DNA of 64,000 bases from Trileptium ribeirensis. Its lineage: Eukaryota; Nematoda; Enoplea; Enoplida; Thoracostomopsidae. The translations under genes were made by a program, and so were the position numbers. The stretch is from NCBI GenBank assembly GCA_030248225.1, contig JASANE010011670.1:62001-126000 (forward strand), in the 5' to 3' direction. The notes under the pieces are model-generated. The model made no database searches. It was given only the letters and a program-made list of their open reading frames with translations, and was not told where the DNA came from. Below are positions 1-15,800 of the stretch, one piece after another; the first letter of the stretch is position 1; every line of letters starts with the position of its first letter.

Positions 1-713
1 TTTTTGCTTTAAATATATTGGTTGGATTTTGCTATGTCATTTTTAAATCTTTGAGTAGTAATATCCCATTCTCGACGAACTTGGTCATGTAAGGAATTCC
101 TTATCTTTGAGCGGAGGGAGGCGAAGCCGAGCGTAGCGTTTTTATTTTCTGTCTGGGAGTAAAAGGGTCGATGTCCGTCCGTTCGTTCGTTCGGTCCTGA
201 ATGCGGATCTCAAGAACCACTGAACCGATTTTAAAAAACTTTTTTTGTTTGAAAGTCTTAAGCTTATGCAGCTAAAATAGAGAATTTTGCAATATTTGGG
301 TTATTTATTGAAATAGAATCGTTTCGATCAAACCATTATAGGTTTTTTGGGTCGAAGAATTCAAATATAACATTTTTACCAATGATAAAGCCCTATGCCC
401 TTTGTAATGTAGTTACAAGAACATAAAATTGAGTACATTCGTAATGCCACAGCCCAAGCTCCGCTCACAAATGTAGTTCCACTACCGACTAGTTGGCAAT
501 ACGTATTTTCGCTCTTCGTTCGTTTTGTTTTGTTTCCTGGCTGGAATTGGCCATGATAGTATAATATAAGGTATTACTGGAAAAATAAATCTTTCCAAGG
601 AATATGCAGCAAATGTTACGGTTAGAAAAAGTTGTAGTGTACGTAGGAACCTTTGGGGTTGTCCCAGTGTTTTATTTCACTTTATAAACGATTATTCATT
701 CAACTTTATGTAG
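1..713. other. ADAM intron (partial) with a dispersed repeat
   Basis: Noncoding sequence upstream of the first visible ADAM exon. Bases about 100-260 belong to a repeat that recurs inverted at 19110-19230: both contain a CCGATTTTAAA block followed by T-run and GTTTGAAAG, and both are edged by a GCCGAGCG(T/A)AGCGTTTT block. No exon was recognised here. Confidence 0.5.
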
Positions 714-845
714 GTAAGCCAAGTCGGTACCTTATGTCGTCTGGCGTCAACTGCCTGTGATTTGCCAGAATATTGCGACGGCAGCAGTCCCGTCTGTCCT
801 AAAGATTACTATATGATGGATGGAACGAAGTGCCATAACACTGAG
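714..845 (+). CDS. ADAM exon a: end of disintegrin domain
   Basis: Reads in one frame as 44 residues with the conserved disintegrin signature GTLCR, then CDLPEYCDGSSPVCPKDYY and DGTKC. The disintegrin domain binds integrins or orients substrate. The acceptor is probably the TAG at 711-713 and the donor is GAG/gttagt at 846. The exon starts and ends in phase 0 and joins directly to the exon at 3238. The position of the acceptor is less certain than the donor because another AG follows at 717-718. Confidence 0.9.
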
Positions 846-3800
846 GTTAGTTAACCCAGGTGTCCAAAATGGGTAATGCACTTCTCCACATTAATAACGT
901 CAAACATGAGTTAGTAACGGAAATTTCCTGTTTCCGTAGTTTTCCGTTTCTGGCTGGCAAACTAGTTTGTTCCCTGGTCATAAGAGATATGATCATTATC
1001 TCCGGCACCGATCTGCATAGTCCGACACTCCATTTTGGTTTTGAAATATAGCTTCGACAACCACTTAGACCTGACAGTCACACCTTATAGTTCCATATCA
1101 GAAATGAGGTGTGATTGGCCGAAGCGCCCATGACTTCTAGCGTGAACTGAACGTTATGGTGCGGCAATCAGTTGGCCCAAGTTTTTGCTGGGCCTCTGCA
1201 ACTTACACGTCATTCAAGGTAAAACTAAAGATAGCAATGCTCCCGCAAGAACTTTATTGGTGGTAGGGGTAGCTGATCAGAGCAAAGAACCTTAGTATTG
1301 CATATCTAAACAGCGCGGGGGGGGGAGGCTATGATAAAAAGCCAAAACGAAGCACATAGTAGTACAATGTGTATGAGAATGGCAGAGTGTTATACACTTC
1401 CGCAAATTTTTGAATTCTATGTGGTGAAATTTGTGATTGTCAATTTGGCCATTTTTGTGGCATCTAAAAACTGAAATTAGCAATGTGCAATCGTCTCGCT
1501 CGATAGTTCAAACTAATGCTTATTTTGGGCAACGAAACCGCCCCTCCCCCGTAACACTTGGCCGAAGGAGGTCGGTTCAGAATGGGGTCTGGCAAAAGAA
1601 GTTTTTTGCAGTAGCTCAACATCCCGCGCAGATATTTCAGTCAAATCAAGTTCTGCAGAGCAATCGAGTAGATCTAAATGCACCCAAGAAGCCGTGTCTC
1701 TACAATCGTACAAACAATATGCTTGAAACAGGGCTATTTTGTTGGCGAATTAGGTGTTGTGCAGCTGTGTGGAGTGGGTTGTTAATGGCTACGTAAAAAC
1801 CTTTTCGCCGGAATTTGCTGACTCGTATTTTGTGCACCTATATCGCGATGAATTAATATTGTATATACTGATACACTCAGAATTCAGAAAATGACAAAAA
1901 GAACATGTTGTAATTATGAAGTTTTGTTAACAACAAGAATGTATAAGGGAAGACTGTGGCACTTTCGTGCACGTTAATGTTACCCTGTGTTAAGATGTCG
2001 CGGCGTTTGCAATCAGTCACTTAATCCGATGACGGGCAGTCGTTTCTCACCGTCACCACTCAAACTCAGATTTTGATGTACCTTACACTATGTTTGGAGT
2101 TTGTGTTTTAATCGCCTTCAGAAGTGTAATGAGTAAAGCCGAAAACGGCCGTGACATCTAACAGGAGTTCACTTTAAACTGCAAGAAAATGACACAAATT
2201 TCACGTATTCATTAGCTAATAGTTCTGATTATTGGCATTGGATCGATTCTGGGTAAGTACATGGTATAAACTGCTTGCAAAAGCGATGGCTTACTGGATA
2301 TTATCAGAAACACACGACAAAAACTCAGGCTGTTAAAACATAAACTTAAAATGACTATAATATACCATCCTACGGGTGATTTGATGTCATTTATAAGTCT
2401 CGTAACTTCGTAGACAAATAGCTTGGTGCTTACATATTAAAACAAGTTGTTGCACATCTCTTTGGCTCCGGAATGGATTGATTCATGTGTATGCCTTATT
2501 ATGAATGTTTGCGTAGGTCGTGGTGCAGTAAAAATTCTTTACCCACACCAATAAACTGAAATTTACTCGTTTTAATTTGCAACTTTATAACGAGTGAACC
2601 GATTTGTCATAATTTTTCACAACGTACAAGACCTTGTAAGGAGCACCTGTGCCTCACAGCTCAGTCTAATAGCTGTTTTAAACAACGAACAAAAAATTAA
2701 AGCCAACATTTTAGCCCAATATCTAAGAACTAAAATCGTTCGACTGACTGGTGAAATTTTTACATTGCATTGATGTATAAATCTGCTCCTTCTGGGGCAT
2801 GCGATGCGATGCGGAAAGGAGTTATTTTACATTAAAATCATGTTAGTTCTGTTTCACTATGGAAAATTGATTTAGGAAGACTGATGGTTGCTTGTGGTCA
2901 GTAAATATAAAACAACTGCGGTAGACCACGCAACGACAATTAGTAAGTTTACACGATTCGTGATTTATCGTTAAAAGTTAAACCTAATACAGTTAGTTGT
3001 TGTTTTTTTGGACGCTGGATCCGGATGTCATAAGCCGCTGACACGTATGCCAGCATAGCTGCTATTGGATCATGTACAGAAAACCAATTTCTTCATTCAG
3101 CATCTACTGCCTGACCCTGCGCTATAACGTATAGTTAGTCAAACATAGCAGTATAGTGAAAATCTGCAGGTATAGTGTCACGTGTATTTCTTGAGAAACA
3201 TAATCAAATAGTCTCAGCGAAGCGTTTAGTATTTCAGGGTGCATACTGCTATAAAGGCGATTGTCGTTCTCGAAAGTCTCAATGTGAGTATTTGTGGGGG
3301 CACAAAGCGGTGGTATCAGATGACAAGTGTTTCGAACTTAATTCGAAGGGCGATGCGTACGGAAATTGCGGTTTCGATTACACAACTAGTGAATATTCGA
3401 AATGTGGAGAGCAGTAAGATCGATTTTCTGTATGTTTGTATTGATTTTTGGTGTTTACGCTCATTCTTGGTATCATTTACTGCTAAAGTTGTGTCCGCGT
3501 AATGACGATGAGCGTTGCGGTGAAGCCTGTAAAATCCAGTTGTAATTGGACGTTTATGGTATGCAGAATATTCACAATACACCCGATGCGATACAACAGC
3601 TCATGCATAATGTTATCGAATCTCAATTCTAACGGAACTGCTTGAACGAATACAGACTACACACGGTAAGCGCAGACTTTGTTCAAAATAAATACTGATA
3701 CACCGTGTCAGATCGGAAAAAATATGACCGCCAACCTAAGTAGTCTCAGTGTAAGCAAACGTGTATATCACAAACCATAGTATAATTGTGTCCAATGACT

Positions 3801-6800
3801 TGTATCAATTTTGTAAAAAAACTTCTGTCCTCTCCACAGGACCAAAATTTTACCTGGGGCTTTGAGGTGGGGCCTCAGTTCCAACCTGGGGGAATTTCCC
3901 TCATCTTACCTAGGAAGACGGTACCCTCCTCAAGGTCAACTGGGGGTTTATAATTCCACTTTTTCGTGTTTTAAAGTATTTACAACATTTTTATCGTTGT
4001 TTTGGTGTATATTTATTGTTGAAACGAAGCGAACAGCTCCGACTCCATCTTAAGAGCCAAAATTGCAAAAAACAACATGTTTTGAAAGGTTTCTTTGCCA
4101 AATTTGGCCATACGGGTACTAGTCTTTCGAAGTCCATATTTGCGAAAAAGGCTCCACATCTAAAAACTGCGATCGCCATGCAGAATTAGCTCATCAAGAT
4201 CTACAACTTTGCTGAACATTTTTGCGGCACCACTACCTGGGTTGCTGTGGGACCGAATATGGTTCGTCGTCCCTTTGTCAGAAATAGCTAATTTTCGGCA
4301 TGTTATTGTGTATTTTTGCCTTACAATGAGTTGCCTATTAGGTTATCAAGCATGCTGGATACGATGGTTTTGCTAAATAGAGCCCAACTTGACTATACTA
4401 TAGCTTTGCATGGGGTTTAAAATGTTGTACAGTAAGCCGACGAATCGGATTTTCAAAATTTGAGTTTTCATTTTTTTATTATGTATTGCGTGCAGGGCAC
4501 CAAGAAAGGTAGGTTTTTGAGTACGTTGAAGTCGATGGTATGGTTATTTAGAATCCAGCACGAATACTTAATGCCTTTTCAGATGTTTTCAATGGGTTTA
4601 GGTTCAATGAACGCGGTCGCCAGAATATATGCTTTCTGTTTTCATTATCTTGGTTATGTATTGCCTACAGTGTATCAAGATTGTTCTATGAATAGGTTTT
4701 CGGTACGCTGGATTTTGGTTATCTAGAGTCTAGCCCGAATACTTCGTACGTGTTCAGCTGTTTTCAATGGGCTTTTTGTCGACGGTGTTTTAAGATTTTC
4801 AACGGGATCAGGGTTACAGTGATTACAAAAATGACCACTTGATAAAACCACGTTGGTCTCGTTGCACCCTCGCTTGCGAGTTAGTTTAATCATTGAAAAT
4901 GCGTACTTCATTTTACATAGGATTTTGTCATAAATAGTCGAATTGTAAGCAGTATAATACATAGTTTTGTTATAACTGTTTCTTGTTAGGACGAACATTT
5001 TTGCCATGACCTGAGTGTGCTTGGGGCTGACATGGGGGATGCTTAAATTAACCTTGGGGGAGCCGCCCACATCGAAAATCTTGGGCTCCCCCATATTATT
5101 TATCAATTACTGTTCGCGAACAAGCTCCTCGTTAATACAAATCCGACAAAAGTCTGTTCGCGAATAAAAAGTAGCATTTTCTGACCGACAAGAAAATGTT
5201 CGGTGATGAAAAATTTGACAAAAAACAAAATAGGATGGTCAGCAGGGTTATTTTAAGTTTAGCCTCGCATAATGCAAAACGTTCAAGTATCTGTTATCCT
5301 CAGTTGCGCAAGTCGGTTTTTTCATTAGCTGCCGCGTTGGCACAGTTACGTTTAAGAATGTTATGGTATTATGCAATGCATGTGCCCTTATATTATGAGC
5401 GATGAAGTCTTAAATTCGGTAAGATATGGTTTGACGGAAGATTGTGCAAATGTTTAATGCAAAGGATAAATGTGATTATTAGGATTCACGTGTTTATTAT
5501 GACTTTTCTATTAAGGACAAGGGGTATTTTAAAGTCATTCAACAGTCACAAATAAGCTGTCGAATTACTACCATAAGCAGACCGTCTTCTGTTTGACTTC
5601 ATTATATTGGTTCGTCGGCAGTAAAATCATTGTTTTGACATGGATGTTTCGAACATATCCTAATGTAGTGCTTTCAACTAATATGACAATCAGGTTATAA
5701 CTGTAAAACTTGTAAACTACAACAGTAAAATTTGTAAGCCTTTTGGAGGTTTAGGATTAACTTAACAGCATAGGATATGCTAGTATGTCGCATTCGAAGG
5801 TGCAAGAGAGTGAGCATGGTTTCAACTATGGTTGTCACTATGCCTAATCAACTGTAACACGTTTTAGGTCTGATGTAAATAATATAAAACCTCGGGAACC
5901 CTTCAATGCTTATAATGCTAGTATGATAGGACTTGAGGAACAGCACTACCATATTTTGTGCGTCATAAAATCTGTAATAACTTATCTGAAGGCACAGAAA
6001 ACTATGTATATTCAGGAAGTTGCCACAGACTAAATTATTTCGTTAAAGCGGGTTCGCTGACGGTCGACATTAAGCCTCTTCAAAAGCTCCGAAATGTTAT
6101 CGTATTCAACGTACAATAAAATTTATACACATACACATCGCTTTCAATGGCTTTTAAGCAATATATCCGAACAACAACTGAAGACAGTAAATTATGAAAA
6201 TTCGTAAAACCCTTGGAATTCCTGAAAAAGATTTGCGTTATCGCGTTATAATCAAGTCAGAAGATTATGAAACCATCGTATTCATCATGCTTTATTTGCG
6301 CAAACATATTTGTTTGATGGTACGAACAACCAGTATCGTGCCAAAATTTGAAAAATTGTTATATTTCTGACAGTGTTGACCAACCATATTTCGGCCCACG
6401 GCGGCCTTGGGAGGGAATGGTGCAACCAATGACCGATAGCAAAGTTGTAAATCTCCATGAGCTGATTCACTACGGGGTTAGATGGGACATCTCTGTCGCG
6501 AGAAATGGTACCCTCATTGCCAGATTTGACAATGAACCATTAAAACAGTTTTGGGTCAGAATTTTAGCACGGAAAATCTCAGCAGGCAACTAAACATCTT
6601 TTGCTATCGAACGAAAATATTCCCTCCGCAGATGCGTTATAAGTGACAAGGGAAACTCTGCCCGATTCGCTCGCTTCGTTTCAATAAATTCATTTCGTGA
6701 AGCATTGCGTTCTCTATTATTTAATGCGTAACCGGCTGCAAGAAGTATTCCTATAAGTAGGCGTGGGCGAGTTGGGTTCCTACGGTAGGAAACAGTTACA

Positions 6801-9800
6801 CAAAATTTTATGCGGAACTATTTTTGCTTATTTTCTAGATTAGGCAAAATGTTTTCAGGGACTTAACGTGTGGCTTGTTGCATTGCATTCCCTCGACGGC
6901 AAGCTTGGCGATAAGTCAAAAACAAAACGTGATAACAACGCATACGTTCATAGGTCGTCAGCAGCGTTATCACGGTAATATCAGCAAGTATTCAAACCCC
7001 CGGTCAGAACAACCTATTATTTGTCGCTCAGCGCTAGTGGATTTGGGAAACAATAGGCCTAATCCTGGCTTAGTACCAGATGGCGCATCTTGTGGACGTC
7101 CGGGAGATAATAAGGTATGTTTGACGTGATTCGTTTAGTAATTCATTTCGTGCTGATCTACAAATATTTTGGTTTTCGCTGTTTTTTAGTAATCGGTAGT
7201 TTTATTAGACTACCAATAATTTGTCTAAAGCTAGAATCAGTCTATTTGTCGGGGCTCTCCATTTGCTGAAAAACTTACAAGGGGGCATGAACCGGAGGCT
7301 CCCTGGTTTGGAATCAGGTGGTGCCAGGTTTTTCCAGGAGAAAATGTTAAAAACGGCTTTGATAGAAAGAAATAGCGATTTTGAAGCAAATTTTGACAAA
7401 ATTTACGAAATGCTTGAGTTGAAGACGGAACTTATTACAAATTTTGATCAAATTTTATGTCGTTTGGGTTGCTTTTACCGAGGGGAAACAAAACATTTTG
7501 CCAAAACGTGTTGAAGGGCGGAGGGGGTGCAAAATTTTGCCAGGGGGCACGAACCAGGAGCACATCGTTTTAGCCAGAGGCCACTTGAAAATGCACCCTC
7601 CTAATTTGGTGAGCCCAGGTTGTTTAAGTAAAAATTTTAGTTTGGCAAATGTTTCTAATAACGGAATTCCTTTGATTATACTATAATGCACAAACTTGTA
7701 TTTAAGAAATTTGCAATTTACTAGCGTTGAGCTAACGTTCTCGATTTTGAACAAATTTGTTTCGCGTAAATAGGCACTGAACATGATTCCTACACATGCT
7801 AATTCCGATACTCACAAGAGTCTGTGCTGTCATCATAAATGATTGCTTCTTCAGAGTTCTTGTCTGGGTTTTACGGTTAGAAAAAACTATGGACGTTAGA
7901 CCAAAATATTGACTCCAACCCAAGTTACCCATTGCGAATTACGATAGAGTTTGCACAAGTGCTGGCGGAAACTACACATTGGTATTGATTAGATGGACGC
8001 TTTTCAAATACGATTACCTAAGGCATTATGCTTGCTTGTAATGTAGTTCATATGATGCTGGTTTTTAGATTGCAATTGCGTGCCTTCACAGTCGGATGTT
8101 TTCCCGTTTTATTTCTATTTGATAGTAGTATCGATATCGTTGTGCTCCTTATTTCACTACGAGCATAAAAGATAACTAAAAACTGCTTTAAATTCTTGTG
8201 CCGTGCATGTGACATAGCATGTTTTGCCAGGGATTTTTATTTATTGCCTTTACCTACTGTTTCCTAATTTTGAAAACTTTGAAAATTTGAAATCTTATAT
8301 AACTTTAGATGCTATGATCCTGATGAGTGCAACAATTCAATATTTTGATACTTGTAGTAAAATGTTTCACATTTTGCCTCATACAATAATATGGGCTGTA
8401 TTATTAAATTATTGCAGATGTGTGTTAGGCAGCGGTGTGCTGACGTAGCGAATGTACGTGTCAGGCAGTGTTTGCCGCGCGATTGTAATAATCACGGGGT
8501 AAGCAGATGTGTATTTCAATACAACCCGGGTAAGGCTATGATACACTATGATCCTGTATTTACAGAATTCTTTCCCACGACGGTGAAATTCTGTCGTTTT
8601 TACCGTAAAGTGATGCGACTTTTTGATTTATGAGTTGGTTTACTTATTCGGTATTTTGGTTTTGCTTGTAATTGGCAAATTGCTATTTTATTTGTTTGAT
8701 GTCTTCGTTGATGATCAATATGAGTTCTAACGTATCAAGACTGAATTAGTAGAATTTGGTTAATTTGTCTGAGAATTATCGAATTCGCAAAATGTATTAT
8801 ATTTGACGTTGGGATTGGCAAATTTTGATTCTGTATGCAAGATAACTATATTTAAGTTTTTTCATAACCACTCTATTATTTGAAATATTAATTCATAAAC
8901 ACGCTTTCTAAAAATGAAACTATGCGAATTTTGTTTTAACAATAAAGCATGATTCTATGTTTTATAAGAAAGAGCTCAGGAAAATCCGAATTTAATTAGT
9001 TTTAATCTGTCCCAGATATCTGTTAATCAGGGAGTAACTGGAATTCAGGTTCCGGCGATAATCATGTTCCGGATGCGGTTTCGGTAAAGGGCCAAAATCA
9101 TACCGGAACCGGAATTCCAGTTAAAAGATTTTGATTGAAATTTTACACATTTTTGCTTTATGTGCGGTCCAAACATACGTAATATACATACAGTGATCAA
9201 GTTCCAACACAAGCAAGCAAAAGAAAGATATCAACTCGGCAATTTGCCGTGTGAAACTTAATTATTACACATAACTTTAGTAGGAATTTTTTATCTTAAC
9301 CTGCATGAGTTTATTAACAAAACAAATCCACTTCGATGTTTGTAGCAGCTATTCTACACATTCAGAAGTCTGCGGGTTATGTTAGAATTAAATCGGTCCA
9401 GCTCGGTAGCAGAGTATGGATTATGTGGAAGTACTTAGCTTTAAGCAGGGTAACACAAAAATTGTGTCAAGCACCACCAATGCTCTTTTAAACTTTCTAA
9501 ATCGGTCTACATTGAAGTAAAGTAGCGTTATCTGCAACGTAACCAGAAACATCGTTCTTAGCAATGAACTGTATTTATTGAAACTGTGCTAGCAGTATCG
9601 CAGTTTATATCATTTATAGCATTCTGATTAGAAAGTTATTATCATTATCATCTAAACCTTCAATTATTTTCTCTTAGAACCATATAAAACAGTAATTTCA
9701 AGTTTCCTGCAGAAGAACATGTAACAAATGTATGTGTAGTAAACGGAGGCGATTGGAGTCAGAGCGAATGTGTTTATTCTACGCCCAATGCGTTATAAGC

Positions 9801-12800
9801 ACATTCCGTTTGACGCAGTATACGCAAGGGTGTATAGTGGAAGACCTGTTTGCTCTGGGGGTCCAAAAACCGACGTGTTGATCGATAAATAAAAATTAGC
9901 TTTCTTAGTCTCTTTAAAGTTCCAGAAAGGCAATAATGCCATCGCAATATATTATGTTTAATGTAAAAGTTATTTTTAATACATTTTAAATCCACCATAT
10001 ATTCATTTCTTCCTTTATTTGTTTTACTATATATAAGTTTCGAAGACAATGTTCCGGTTTAAATGGACGGCTCCGGTTATTTACTGTTGTTAATCTAGTT
10101 AGATATCTGGGTTTACCTAGTGTTATCTTAGCTATATTAATATTACTGCAAGTTCTTGTTGGACAGCATATTAGAGATTAAGGTGATATTTAAATTTCTA
10201 ATTTTTGGGGCCATTTCCATCGTTAGCAGTGTAGATATTGTCAGCGTTCAGTATTGAATTGAATAAAATATTGCTGAAGGACATGGTTTGGTCTTCGGTA
10301 AACCAAGACGTCACAAGCTACATACATATTATTTCGCCATAGTAAATATATAAATAAATATTTTAAGTCTAATATTTAAGCCCATGAATGAGATGCACCT
10401 GGGCAATGAGCTAACTTCTGTGAAACACTACATCACCGCGTAGTATTAAAATTAAATTGTGTACTATTTTTTCGATTGTTCCCTCTGTCAGAATAGCTGA
10501 AAACTGACAAAAGTTTGTCTAATATATCCTTGACAATAACAATATGTAAACAGTAAATTTAGTCGTACTTATAATCGCTCAAAGGCATATCATTAGTGGT
10601 TTCGTTTTGTTTTTAGACCTGCAACAACGTAGGATTATGTCATTGCAACCAAGGCTTTGGTCCTCCGTCATGCCTTAATCCCGGAGGTGGAGGCAGCCAG
10701 GTATCCGGCCCTCCTAGTCTGTCGATCATACAACGTAAGACCTTTGGTGTTTATGCCAGAACGATAAAGTTTTATGCATTAAGTTTCTTAATTTTAGCCG
10801 ACAAATAATGTTTTTGCGTTTTACAGTAACGTTTCGGGATATTTCACAACTAGCAACTTGGCATATTGCAGAGCCGTTGCATTTACTCATTTTAAAAACC
10901 TTGTGAATTTCAAAGTATATCGGCAAACGCACTTACTCGTACGTTAAAATAAGCAATTTAAAATTGTCTAGGACTATGTCATGATTTGTAAGAAACTAAG
11001 TGACGTACTAATTTAGGTTATACAACTGATAATGTATATAAGTATTTGCAGTCATATCATACTGGTTGGGATTTTAGACATAGGTATGCTCAGGGTTTTT
11101 TTCAAAATGGACGCTGTGTCCAGACGGGGTATGGTTTACGATTTCACTGGCTCTGGAACATGAAAATGGGTATATGTACACACAAATAGTAACGATAAGG
11201 AACACATATTTATTTACGGAGGTACATGTTTATCTCCAATTTGTTTTGCCCCTCTCCCCTCCTCCCGGACCGAGGTCGCGCTGAAAATTTTAGCAATATA
11301 TCAGTTAAAATTACAAAATAATTGTATGGAAAAATTGCGGAATACGAAAAAAACTAATGACTTTGAAGGAAATTTTGTCAAAATATTGAGATTTAAATAA
11401 TTTAATACTGAAGTTGCTGTGTGCAGCTCTTGTCTGATTAGAAAATAATTGGGTTTGATTAGAAAATTTTGGGGCTGGCTCCTCTCGTGAACCTAAAAAC
11501 ATAGACGTATAGAAGCAGTGTTCGGTATCGCAAATATTCCCTACTGGTATGTGCAAATCTGGGGAATTGGGCGGGGTGTCATTTGGTAGGTGATCTAAAA
11601 CTGAACAAAGGAAAGGCACCATGACACCGTTTCTTGGCTACAGTACTAATAGTATTTATCAGCATCCCAAGCAAGAGACACAAATGGACTGAACGTAACA
11701 CCGAAAAACGCGGATGGTGTAGTTAGAGAACAATTATTGCACACATACACCTAAGGACTGTCAGTCTGAGGATACGAACATACTATTACTACGCCACATG
11801 TACGCAAATGGCATGTCGTTGGCATAGGGTTAAAGCTTGTGTGTGTAAGTAATAAAATGTGAGTAATTTTCGCAATTGGAACCCTAAGAGTCATGCAAGC
11901 TAACAAACATTTTTAATCAGCACTCTGAAATTAGACGACATACAAATTTCTGAGCTAGTGAACCCAGGGGTGCAAGTTTATACCGCGATCGCAATTTTAT
12001 TGAACTATGTGGATCACATGCAATCACGGACAAAATTAACAGCACAAAAAACGCATTCGCAATAATGCAAATGCGTGTAAAAATACTTGTGTGCGTTTAG
12101 ATGCGATTACATGCGTGTGCGTTTAAACGCACTTGCATACGGGCCATTTCACGAAACCATTTCATTTTGGACGGGGGGGGGGCTACATCGACACTTTTTG
12201 GCCTATACCACCAGTCTTTTGGAAGGAAATTTAATGTCGCTGTGAAGTGTAGTAATAGCCTGTCCGACGGTCATAATGAGGTATGGTGGGTCTCTGTGCC
12301 CCTAACATAGCAGGAGCCAAAGGCCGACAAACCGGATTTGCCAAATGATGCCAAAAACACGTGTCCCACTGTAAACATTCGCCGTATCGCTAGCATGTGA
12401 TACATATGTGTGTTTTTCATTTCACTGTGACTTTTGCTAATTTTTCCGCAAAAACTTGGGAGTAAGCATCGACACTGAAGCTGACGTCAAGCTTCCGAAA
12501 AATTTTTTTCGTGACATGTAACCCCCCTCGACCAAGGTAAGTATGGCAGCTTGTATACGCTGGTAAATAACGTCAAAATGCACTAGCGCCAAAATGCTAT
12601 ATAACGATAATCGTAATCAGTACAGGTGTTATTGAAAAAAGAATGGCAGCGTCTGTCCATGTGTTGTTTGATTATGAGGCAGAAGGTCATAAAGTTATGT
12701 AACCCCCGACCTTACGAAAATTGATGTCCAGGCTCAGATCGGCTATCTCGTTACTTATAAGAAATCCTTTGTAGGGACAAGTGTACACTTTCATTTTACT

Positions 12801-15800
12801 AACGTGTCTTGCTTCAGGCGATTCAATAGTCACAGCTTCTGCTACTCCTTCTGCCGCGTCACGTGCCTTATATCCAGCTACTACTGCTGTTAGCATCATC
12901 CTTCCACTGCTAATGCTTGCCACTGTATGTATCGGCCTTTGTGTTTACGCATATTGCCGTCGTAAACATAACAAACGTCTTTTCCCGAAGTCGCTGCCGT
13001 CATCTGAAAGCTCATCATTTTTGTGTTCGCATCTTCGACGTCAATGCTGTCAAGTGTCAATGAACTGTCGACAGAAGTTCAGGCAAGTGCCATAATTATT
13101 TGAATTTGTACCCCAGACTCAAGATGATATGTAGTGGATGTGACTGAGGAGCTGTACTCAAATCTCTGCTGTATTGATGTCATCGACAAAGGGCGATTAA
13201 TCTTTTAACGACCACGTAACCGGGGCAACAATTTTTAAGAAAAGGTTGTGATATCTCACTGCAATCTAATTTTAACTCACGCTCGGTGACACGGCCAGTT
13301 TTGGCCTAACCGCTTTATATGTCAAAACATTAAGAGGATCCAACATATCCTGACACAATACTGAGGGGCAACTAAACCACCACAACACTTTTATGCAGTG
13401 TGTTTTGTTCCGACCGAGAAATCAGGGGGATAAGGCCAAAACAGCCGTGTCATCCGACACGAGTTGCCATTTTAAAGTTTGGGGAAGTATCTTACTCTTA
13501 CTTTGTGCACTTTGTCATATTTCTCTTAGCAAAAAATAGTTTTTTAAACTGCACTGATTGTCCCGTAATTATTATATTATATGGGATTGCACATTACACT
13601 GTCGCGTCATAATGAAGAAAATTATTCCAATATGATTTAGCGCCAATGCTTATTAGCTAGTGTGACATATATTTCCAACCCGATGCGTCTAATCTATTAT
13701 GTAGCTTTTTAAATACGCAATTTGTTGCAGTTATATAAATAATCGAAGTAGTTTTCATGAACTTTTAAGTACTGTAGAATTTGTGTTAGTAGCAGTTTCT
13801 TTTATCAGTAAAAATTGTGAACAACACGTGGTATGCCAAGAACAACCCTCGAATAAAGCATAGCTAACATATGGTAATAAATAACAGGTTTGCAGGTCTT
13901 AAGGGTGGCTTGATGTCACGGATTTAACTCTTGTTAAGCAAAAAATGTTGTCATACATGTTATCGTCCTTATAGTGCTAGTTTCCACACATGTTATCGTC
14001 TTTATAGTGCAAAAACTGACATTCAAGTGTCTTTTTCTTTGGTTTTCGTGGACTTGTGATTACGCACATCTTAACTCTGAATTGTGTTTTCTGAATTCTT
14101 ATCTGATTTTTCAAAGCTGCTTGTGAAAAGTGTCTGAGTTAAATGATCTCGAGTATTCTAGGACCAATGGAAATGCAACAATTATTATTTATCGAAAGTA
14201 TTTCATGCACATAGTCTTTGCACGGAAAATGGTGCGGCACTTTATAAAAGTTTGATGGTATAAACAGTTTTACTTCTTTACGTCACTCCTGGTTTGCTAT
14301 GTTTCCGAACTACTGAAATTTCAGCTATCTGTAACACATTAATACACCTGTGGAACTCAACTGAGAAGGCAAATGATTATGTGAAAGAAACTTTGGGAGT
14401 CCACGATATTTCGGCCTTCTCCCTCCCCCTTCGTGGTGACATTGCCACGTTAATGATGTTACGATGTAATGATGATATTACGAATATTGCCTTTTATGAT
14501 TTGATAAGTACAATATGAATTAGTATTATCTCGCGACAACGAGGTTATTATTAACAGTTAAAACAAAGCAGTTCCACGAAATCGGAAAGGATTTGTGATG
14601 TTTTTGTTAGCTGCTGAATCATTACCCGTTAGTATTGTTTTTAAGTTCTGTGTAAAAACATGCAACAATAACAAGTTGTGAAATTGATAATCGTCACCGT
14701 ATTAGCTACTCAGTGACATTTTAATGTTATCGTAAATTGTTATAAAGTGCTACTTCACTTATTTTATTTTTGCTTCTGCACGAATTCCTCTTTAATATGA
14801 ATTTCATTTACTCTATTAATAGTATAATAGGTCGACTGCGGTAGAAGAGGTGAAACACTGTTTTTATAGAATTATTTTTCATTTTATGATATTATAAATT
14901 CGAGGTTTTTCTATAGTAAAGTTGTTTACACACCTGTAATAATTTTATTTTAAAACAACTTTCTGTTGCGCAATTTATTCTTTATAGTAGTGATTTTGTA
15001 GGATATTTTCGCTCTATGCAAAGGTGTGTCTTTCTTCTTGTACTAAATAATGTAGTTAGGACGAATTCATAAAAAATGTTTTTGCGGATGAACATTTGAA
15101 AATGAGCATGTTATTACGAAAATAACATGCGTAATCACTTGTCGCATCGTAGCGATAACTCGAGGTTAACTGGGTGGCCGCAGCCCCGGAAAACCCGAAT
15201 GCCAAAAAAACCCGATAACCCCGATACGGGCAAAAAGACCCCGAAAAACCCCGAATGTCATAACAAAACCCCGAAAAAATTTCAGGTCATTTTTAAAATT
15301 TTTTATTGCATCGTGCACCATGTTCTCGACTTCCACTGCCGAATCAAAAATATAAAAATATAAGTATTACTGTTATAATGGATTTTTCGCATGTAATAAA
15401 GCGACAAATTGCATGTTTTTGGCAGCAAAATCTGTTTTTACCTGTACTTACCGGCTGCGTGGTCGCAGCACGCGGCCTTCGGTAAATGGGTTGAGCCGGT
15501 ACATAGGAAACTATTGTTTGCAAAGTTTTGGGAAATGAGTTGCACCTGTCCTTGGGAAACCATTGTCTGAAAACCACTGCAGCCACTGTACCAAATAAAT
15601 TAAAATTGGGAACAGTGGACCGGCCACGTCCCGGCGTGGAATTGGGCCTGACGACCCTTGCCTCCGTAGTCAAAACTGCTCAGGACTTCCTAGTAGACTA
15701 CTCTGTAAAATTTGTGTTTCGAACATCAATCTACTACTCCAGGTGTTACATGCTATTTTCCTGTGTTAGTTGGTCACAATTATTTTTTAATTGCAACGGT

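Noticed and set aside
1437..1796. 119-residue plus-strand frame as a gene
   Set aside because: Lies within an ADAM intron, no recognisable domain, overlapped by an equally open minus-strand frame.
4723..5106. 127-residue minus-strand frame in an ADAM intron
   Set aside because: No family resemblance; part of its sequence is C/G-rich repeat; looks like chance.
6348..6593. 81-residue open frame in the ADAM intron as an extra exon
   Set aside because: Exons b and c join perfectly in phase and in family sequence without it, and it has no matching splice sites.
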